Shown here piece by piece: positions 46,601 to 55,600 of a stretch of DNA of 64,000 bases. The stretch comes from Antilocapra americana (taxonomy: Eukaryota; Chordata; Mammalia; Artiodactyla; Antilocapridae): NCBI GenBank assembly GCA_007570785.1, contig ML660201.1:49198316-49262315 (forward strand). Reading direction: 5' to 3'. The first letter of the stretch is position 1, and every line of letters begins with the position of its first letter. The notes beneath the pieces are model-generated. The model worked only from the letters and a program-made list of their open reading frames with translations, searched no databases and was not told the origin of the DNA. The translations under genes and the position numbers were made by a program.

Positions 46601-49600
46601 TCCTGCTGATTACTGACGTCCCCCCTTATCGGTGAGCGCCCGCTCCAGCTAGGTGCTGGCCGGTGTGAGTGTGAGCTCACTAGTCATCACGCCGGAGGGC
46701 TTATGGGGTGCTGTTGATATCTCTAGTGCATGGAAGTAGGGGCCCAGTGAGGAGCAAGAAGGGCCCTGCCTTCCCTCCCGCCTCCTGAGTTACTGTGAGC
46801 CGGGGTCTGGGGCGACCTTGTGGGATCTTTGCCCGCCCAGCACGGCCCTCGTGTGCCAGGCTTCCCTGGAAGCAGGACGAACTTTGGCCAGCAGTGGCCA
46901 CAGTCTGTTCTGCTCACCACACACACACAGGCAGAAAGGGGAACAGGAAAGTTTCAGGAGCAGGGTGCCTGTGAACCGGCACGTAACTTCATCTCAGTCC
47001 AGAAGTGTGTCCAGAGGCCTCACACACCCACGCATAACTGCCCCCTTGTCTTGAACGGCTGTTAACGTTTAACACAGAGGGGTGTGGGTTTACGATCGGC
47101 CCGAGTCGTCAGTCACAGAGGGCTTCTCCGAGGCAGCGGCGGCGGCCTAAGAGGGAAAACTACCAGATGTGGGTGCCAGCCGGGGACGCTGGTGAATGTT
47201 TGCCAGCCAGCTCTGTGACGCGGGGTGCGGGAAGGCCCGAGGGGAGGGCCCGGCTGCACACAGTGGCTTTCCAGACCCCCACACTCTGCTCCGGGTCCCC
47301 CAGCACCCTGACTGGTTCCCCACAGGCCTGGCCAGCTCAGGGACAGCCTCCGTCCCCTCCACGCCTGACACTCCTCACAGCCTGCTCCCCACCACCACCG
47401 AGTAGGGCTTGGCACCAGTGACCCCGCTGTAGGCACTCCGAGGAGGGAGCGGCTGTGACGTCTGGCATCAGTGACAAAGCGCTTCTCACTTGAGGTGCGA
47501 AGCCCAGCTCCATCACTTCGTAGCAGAGTGGCCTCGGGCAAGTGCCGTGTGTTGGGTGTCCCCCTCTGCGTAGTGGGCCTGAGGTCGCTCTTCACAACAG
47601 TCGTCAGGCCCCCAGAAGAGCACCCAGAGCATCGTCACTGGCTTCGTGGCAGAGGAGACGGGGAGAGGGCGGCAGAGGGGGAGACGAACCTTAGACCTAG
47701 TTCTGCTGTGGCAGAGCGGGCTCCGCAGGCGTGTCCTGGGGGCTCCGGGCGCTTCTCAGGGTCCCCACGTCCTGTCTCTGCAGGCGTGGCCAGCGTGGTG
47801 GTATCCTTCTTCCTCTCCATGTACTACAACGTCATCAACGCCTGGGCCTTCTGGTACCTCTTCCACTCCTTCCAGGTGAGCAAATGTGGGCTGGAGCAGG
47901 AAAGGGGAGGGCAGCAGGGCATGGGGGGCTGGTAACAGGGCACCGGCCTCAAGGGAGCCAAGCCAGGGGGTGATCAGGCACCCCGGACCAAGCAGAGGGC
48001 TTCTGTGGGCCCCTACTGTTGTGTGCAGTCTGTGTGTACATTTTTGGGGAGCAGGCCCACAGATTTCATCGGGTGCTCTCTGAAGGATGTGACCCCCGAC
48101 CAAAATATTAAGAACCGCTGCCTGCTGGGCCAGGGGAAACCTGTGGGGACAGCTGATGGGGAAGGCCCCCCCCCCCGCCCCTCACTGAGCATGACCGCAT
48201 GGCCTCCCTCCTTTCCGCTTCCTGCCTCTCATCACGTGTCCTCCAGGTTTCTGACCCTAGCCGGTGCCTCCTTGTCTTTGCAAAAGTTCTCCTAGAAGAA
48301 CCATTGTTACCCTGTAACTTAACAGCGGCTCTTCCCGAAGATACACATTTGAAAAATGCATTTCTGGTTATAGCCCTAGCTGTAGCTCATTGTGGAAAAT
48401 GTGGAAGGGACTTGTGGCGAAGAGAGGACCCTAATTCCACACCGAGGGGTGGGCTTCGTGTCCAAAGCGTCCCCTCCATGGCCTGTGTCCACGTCTTTTC
48501 CTCAGAGTCTGCCCGTCCGCTCCCAGGGCCCCTCCTCACGCGGCCTCTGCCCAGACGGGAAAAGATGGGGAGGAGACGGGAGCCCGCTGGGGGGATGTCT
48601 CGCCCTTCACCACTGAGCCAGGCCTTCATGAGCAGACCCTGTCTCCAGGGTCAGAAGCTACACGGGCCTGGTCGTGGACTCTGAACTGACCCCAGCTGGT
48701 GAGGCCAGTCTCTGGAGCATTTGAGTACACCCTTGAATCTTTGAGGCCCCAAGGAATGCTTGGGTGAATGACCTCAGTAGTCAGGAGCTGGCATCTATTC
48801 TCAGAAGGTACTATATCCCCATCCAGCTGTAGCTTTCCACCCTGCCACACCCAGATCATCTCTTTAGAGAATGCCCTGACCGGACAGACTCTGCCCTGAG
48901 CTTAGCTGCGCGTCTCTTCCTCTCCCTGGCTCAACCTAGGGTTCCTGAACACTGATCACAGCCTTGCCTCTCACTCACACTTGCCCTGGGCCAGCTAGCA
49001 CCACCAGCACTTCAGAACTGTTTCCTCGGGTAGTCACGGCCGCACCCTGTGGTGCTGATGCACCAGGTTCCAGAGGGGACTTGCGAGGCTGGAAGGCTGG
49101 ACGCAGCAGCCTGGCCGTGGGGCCTGTGCTCTGGTCCAACCAAGTGGGGCTTGCCAGCTTCTCCCTGTGGGAGCCCCAGGCTCACACGCATGTGAATGCA
49201 GGGGTCTCGGCCTCCTCAACTAGTGACTCAGAGGGGGAGAGGCTGGGTGCTGAGGAGTGGTCAGCCTAAGTCCTTCCGGAGTCTAAAGATTCTCCATGCC
49301 GGCTGGCTGCGTGCTGCAGTCACCTGGGGGAGCTTTTAAAACTCTGAGACCCTGACCCCACCCAGACCAGTGAGATCTGAGTCACTGCTGATGCAGCCTG
49401 GGCATCAGAGTTTTTAAAGCCTCCTTTCCTTTTGAGTGATTAAGTCATGCACGTGTAGTCAAGGTGGGCGACCAGGCTGTGCTGAACAACAGTGCATGGA
49501 CACAGGCAGTCCCCCACAGGCCAGGCAGACCCAGCGGGGGCCGTGGTCTGAGCTTCAGGTCCACAGGGACCCCCCCCACACGCACCTGATGGGGGCACAC

Positions 49601-52600
49601 TGGACACCTTGGTTTACTCCATGCGGCCATTCTCTCCATGAGTCCCCCTCGCTCAGCAGTCCAGCCCAAGGGTCTGTGCAGGGTGCCGGTCCACGAGGGT
49701 GAAGGTAAAAGCTGCAAGGATGTGAGGCCAGGCGGCTTCACTTCAGTGCCTCATGTTGGCCAGAGCAAGACACAGGTCAGCCCAGGTCACAGGCAGGGGG
49801 AGAGGCTGCCGCCTCTCAAGGAGGGTTGCTGGTGGTCACCTTTGGAAGCATTTTTAGGTCAAAGCTAGAAACCAGCTCTCAGGGTTTCTGCCAGGGGCCC
49901 CACAAGAATAGGGACTAAGCACTTTCCAGGTGGCAGACGTGGGCGCCAGCTCCTTACCAGCAGTTTGGCCGCAGCCCACCAGGTAATGCTGCTGGGGCTC
50001 ATTTCTCTTTCCTGTGAAATAGAGGGGTTGAACCCATTGGGGTTAGCCTGTCAGCCTTGCTTCTGTCAGCGGGGAGTTTTTGTCTGATGAAATCTGATCT
50101 ACTGGGGCTGGTTGTGGCAGAGCAGAGGTGGGGCCCTAGCTCCGCTCCCCTCCCCCACTCAGCTCAGCACTTCTCTTTAGCTCTTGGCCTCGGGTCGTGT
50201 TGATCATATGTGCGCCATTTAGGCGCTCTTGCTTCTAAGGGAGAGAACTAGCTGCAGCAGGAGAGGCCGTCACTGGCTCCGCCTGTGAGGTCCAGGAGTG
50301 GAACTGCTTCAGGCGTAGCTTGCCTCAGACTCAGCGGAAGTCATCAGCGCCTGCTCGTCTGTGTCTTAGATACAGAAGAAGGCTGTGGTGGGAACAAACC
50401 GCATCCCCCTCCACCTTCCAGACACAGTGACTGTTAGGAAATGCCCATCTCCACCCAGGTCCTGAGGGCAGGACCCAAGTCTTGTCCCTACTGGGACTTG
50501 TGGAAATAGAGACCACCCAGATGAGAGCGAACAGAGGCTGTTTATCCAGAGCTTGGCATAACGAGGGAGCCCCATCGCTTGCAGGGCAGGCAGAGGACTG
50601 GGGGATTGTGTTGGCCGTGTGGCTGCTTAGGGGAGGGTCTCTGGCTTTCCCCCTTGGTCCTGAGTTGGAGGGAACACAAGTTCAGAAAGCTGCAGTCAGT
50701 GACCACGTCCTGACCACTCTGAGCTGATGACCGCAGGCCCTGTGCTTCGGGCCCCTGGGCTGGAGGCCACAGAGGTCGTGGGTCAGAGTTCATCTGTCAT
50801 AGACGGTCTGGCCATTGTCCCTTTGATTCGGTCTGTCCTACCCACCACAGAGCTGAGAAGTTTTCAGCAGACACCCACGGGATCGCCGGGAGTGTGGAGC
50901 CTCTGCCTGCCTGTCCCTCTGCCCCAGCCCCGCCTGTGTGGGGGGAGGTGGGGGGAAGAGCCTTTGGCTCCCGGTCTGCCTTCAGGAGCTCCTGCCCTTT
51001 GGGGACCGGGGACCTCTTCTAAGAGCCTCCCCTCAGGGCCACCCCGTGTCCTCCCACCCTGACCTTTGGCCTCCACCCTCACCTCTGAGTCTAACATTCC
51101 TTTTGACCCCACAGGACCCCCTGCCATGGTCCGTGTGCCCACTGAATGGCAACCGCACGGGCTACATCGAGGAGTGTGAGAAGGCCTCGTCCACGCAGTA
51201 CTTCTGGTACCGGAAGACCCTCAACATCTCGCCGTCCATCCAGGAGAGTGGGGCGGTGCAGTGGGAGCCGGCGCTCTGCCTCATCCTGGCCTGGCTGGTG
51301 GTGTACCTGTGCATCCTGCGGGGCACCGAGTCCACCGGCAAGGTAGGACTTGGGGGGTTAGTGCCCTGGGCAGCGGTGAGGCCGCCTCCGCAGTCCAGGG
51401 GCGGCCGGACGCAGTGCTGCGCTGGGGAGGAGGGCGCGGACGGCGATCCTGGCACGAGTCTAGCCGCTGGAGACGGCCAGCGGTCCTTGAAGTCACACCC
51501 CTGAATCTTGAAATGAGCACCTCCCCAGTTCCCGGAAAGATGAGCATGTCTGTACCGGTCCCCCGCCGTACCACCCGAGGGGTGCCAGGCAATCGAGCTA
51601 GTTTTCCTCTCTGAAACCTTGGCACATCGACATCGTCCCCAACACACACTCCACTCAGCCTTGGCTGCAGCACAGGGCTTGTCGGACTCGGCGTTCCAGG
51701 GGTGCTCAGCACTTCCGAGACGGTCCGTGTGGGGGTCCCCTGAGTGCTGGGACTGTAAAAGCTCTCCAGGTGACCCTGGTGAGCAGCTGAGTTGCAGAAC
51801 CTTCGGTCCAAGCTGCTTTCCACGACCTAGAGAGCTGTGGGGCCCGATTAGAGACCTTTGCTCTTTAGCGTGTCCCTAGGTCAGTGGCCCTGCCGGAGTG
51901 GAGACATCCCTCTGATCCGCTCCTTGTGGACCGTTTTCCTGGAGGGGCTCCGTCCCCTCCGTCTCTCTGCAGCTGCAGCAGACGCTCTGGACACGTGTGT
52001 GCCCCCTCATGCTCAGTCACGCCTCACAGCCCACCCAACGCGGGGGGACGTGCAGGCTGTTCGTCTTCAGTCCTTCACAGTAGGTCTCGCTGTCCACTCG
52101 CCCGAGGCCTTCAGAGGTGAAGTCCTGCCCAGGGGCACCGAGTAGAGAGGGCAGAGAGCCAGGCAGACCCCGCTTTGCCCCAGAAACCCCCGATCATTTT
52201 GCTTGAACACCTCCTGTTGGCCCACGGTTGTCATGCCTCAGTCAGTCCCAGCTTTTCCCTCCTGAAGGCCAGAGGCGTCCCCCGTCCGCTTGCCCCTGGC
52301 CCGCCGGCTGCCCCCGCCAGCCGCACCTCGCCTCTCCAACGGCGGGGTGTCTGTCTGCGGCTGTGTCAGTCCCCGTCCCGCCCGCAGGCCTCACTGCCAC
52401 CCGCAGCACCTTCCCAGGGGTGCGCGCGCCCCTCTCCAGCTACGGCTGCTGCTGCGGTTGCCCCGCAGCGCGTGGGATCCTAGTTCTCCAGCCAGGGGTC
52501 AAACCCGCGTCCGCTGCGCCAGAAGGCAGATTCGTGACCGGACCACCGGGGTAGCCCCCGCACTGGTCTTGACACCAGCTGCCCGTAGGACTCGAGGTGT

Positions 52601-55600
52601 CCAGTGACACCCAGAACCGTGTCTAGCAGGATATCTTCTTCTGGTTTCCAGGGCCCTGTGATGGCCAGCATCTTAGTCCCAGTAACCCCCATCTCACCAC
52701 CAAAACGCTGAGATTCTACAGCAACTCACTCTGTCCCATTTTGAAGTTTGGAGGATGTTTTATGCTCAGAAAAAAGGTTCTTCAACTGGCCTCTGCCAGA
52801 TTGTCGTGAACGTGATCCCGAAGATCCGAGGGCAGTATCCGCAAATGTGGAGGTTGAATGAGGCCATCCCTTTTCCAGATCACTGAGAGACTTGCTGAAT
52901 GAGGACGTGTCATGACATGAAAACTCACTTATTCTATTGTCTTCCCTCAGCATAAGCCACACCCCTCTCCATGACAAAAGTGCCCCAACAGCTGCTAATG
53001 GATGGTGTACAGCAAAGTGATTCAGCTGTGCATATTCTTTTCTGTTATGGTTTATTACAGGATATTTAGTGCATCCTGTGCTAGACAATAGGACCTTGTT
53101 TGTCCATTATATAGATATATATTTTATAGTTTGCATCGGCTAATCCCAGACTCGCAGTCCAGCCTTCTCCTACCCTCCTTTCTCCTTAGCAACCACAAAT
53201 CTGTGAGTCTGTTTCTGTTTTGTAGAGAGGTTCATTTGTGTTGTAGTCTAGATTCCACATATAAGTGATATGGTATTTGTCATCTTCTTTCTGACTTCGG
53301 TTAGTATAACTTCTGGGTTCTCTTCGTGGCTGGATAATAGTCCACTGTTCACACATACCACATCTTTATCTGGTCATCTGTTGATGGGCATGCAGGTTGT
53401 CCCCGTGTCTTGTCTGTTGTAAATAGTGCTGCTGTGGACATAAGGGTGCATGTATCTTTTTTAGTTTTGTCTGAATATATGCCCAGGGGTGGAACTGCTG
53501 GGTCATATGGCAACTCTGGTTTTCTGAGGCACCTCCGTATTCTTTTCCCTGGTGGCTGTACCGTCTTACCTTCTCACCAGCGGTGCAGGAGGGTTCCCTT
53601 TCCTGCACACCCTCCCCAGCGTGTTATTTGCAGACCTTGTAATGACGGCGTTCTGACTGCTGTGAGGAGACGCCTCACTGTGGTTCTGACTCGTCTCACG
53701 ACCAGCGACGTGAGCATCTCTTCTGTGCCTGTTGTCCGTCTGGATGTCTTGGGAGAACACCTGCTTAGGGCTTCTGCACGTCTTTGGATTGGGCTGTGTT
53801 TTTGTTTTGTTGTTGCTGAGTCATACGGGCTCCAACAGCTCTATTTATGGGGTGAATTTTGTTAAAGCCTGTGTGCTGTATGTGGCCTTCGTTGCTGGAC
53901 CCCGCTTTCTTCCCCTCCACAGTTTGTTTTCAGATTATTCACAAATGGTTTTTCCAGGTAGTTCAGGCTGGATCCCATATCCAGCCATCTTTCTGGCTTC
54001 CCCGACTGGGGAGAGGTGAGCCAGTCTGGTCTTGACTGAAGAGTTTTCCAGGAAACTCGTTCACCTGAGGTGAAGGGTGGGGGGCGACCAAGGACTGGCC
54101 CTCTGTGCCCTCTTAGTGTCCACTGGTTACCGACAGGGGTCACCCCTCCCGTGTTGTCTCCTGATGGCCTTCAGCTCCCCGGCCGGGTGCCCACTCTCTC
54201 TGCTTGACCATCCCCATCACGAAACTGGTTTACCTTTGTGTAATCTCATGTGGATTACTCATCTCAAGTTTCAACAGCCTCGGCTAAGACGCAGTCATAG
54301 AAGACACACCTGACGTCTGCCTGCCAGCCCCAGGGTGACAGGGCAGAGTGCCACGTGGGTGTCCTTGGACATTCATGGGAAGACAGTGCCAGCCTCAGTG
54401 GGGGTGGAGAGCTGGGTGCAGCTGGACTTGAGTCGCCAGCTCTGTTTCTCACAGGGTGACCCAAAAGGAAGGGAACTGCTTTTATTAAAAAAAGAAAAGA
54501 AACAAACCCCAAACAGTCCCCCCCACCCCCCGACAAAGAAAATAGCCAAGCAAACAAAAAAATTTGCAAAGTGTTTGAAAGGGGCTCTGGTGCACATACG
54601 AGTTGATCTGCAGAAAAATAAATTCCAGCCCCATGTGGGCATCTGGGCACTTGAAGGGCTCTAGTCTAAGACTTCGTAAAAAACTGCCCAGCGTTGACAG
54701 GCTATCTCCAAAGCTATCATGAAAATCAAAGATAAAACATCAGTGAACCCATGACATATGTCAGCAGGGAGAGAACTGGTTGACAAAAAAATTCTGACAT
54801 GCACCTTTAAAGCCCATGGAAGGCCTCTCACTCCTTCTGAGATGGCCCACACTCTGCATGTGGGGTGTGCGTCCCTCTGAATAAATCCACTTCTTTCCTT
54901 TATACACTCATGGCCAAGCTTGTCTCAGGCCCCAGTCCTGGGGGTACCTGACCTTCCTCCAAGCTCCTGGGTTTTTTTTCGCCTTTCAGAGAAAATATAC
55001 ATCCTGTAACTGGCTGCTTCGTGCTCTGCGTGGGCCCCGAGGAAGCTCAGAGATCGGTCTGGCTCAGAAACTGGGGAGCACCTCGTCTGTCCTGTGAGCC
55101 GCCTTTTTCTTGGGGCTCATCTTCCTGGGTTGCCCACAGTTTGTTTTTACATGAATATCTCATGATGTATTCCTATGGGCGGCCTTGAGTCCTTTCTAGA
55201 GTAAGGTTGAGTTGCAGGGAGGCCGGAGGACAGAGGTTTCCAGGACCTGTCCCCTCTCCTCCACTGAACAAGAGATTTCCCGGGGGTCGCACATGTGGGC
55301 ATCTGTGTCCCACCTCCCAGTCCCCAAACTCGGAGCCCGTGTCTGGTCAAGAACCACACTGCCCTCCCAGCTGTGGGTTGCCCAGATGGCCAAGATGGTG
55401 CCACGGTGTTCCGTGGGGGAGGGCGGGTCTGCCTTCCTTGGGCATAAGGGCCCTGTAGTCCCTGCTTCTCCAGGGAGCTGACTCTGTGCTCTGGTGCCCA
55501 CAGGTGGTATACTTCACTGCGTTGCTGCCCTACTGCGTGCTCATCATCTACCTGGTCCGGGGCCTCACGCTTCATGGAGCCACCAATGGCCTGGCATACA

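Larger units (their letters stand above)
51343..55503 (+). other. SLC6A20 intron 4
   Basis: A 4.2-kb intron with a GC-rich first kilobase, a tRNA-derived SINE fragment (52440-52560) and an L1 3' part (53000-53860). The stretch 54000-55500 has no feature I can name. Confidence 0.85.

Noticed and set aside
47113..48684. Several 100-160-residue frames around SLC6A20 exon 3
   Set aside because: They are GC-driven shadows. Only 47784-47875 is conserved coding sequence.
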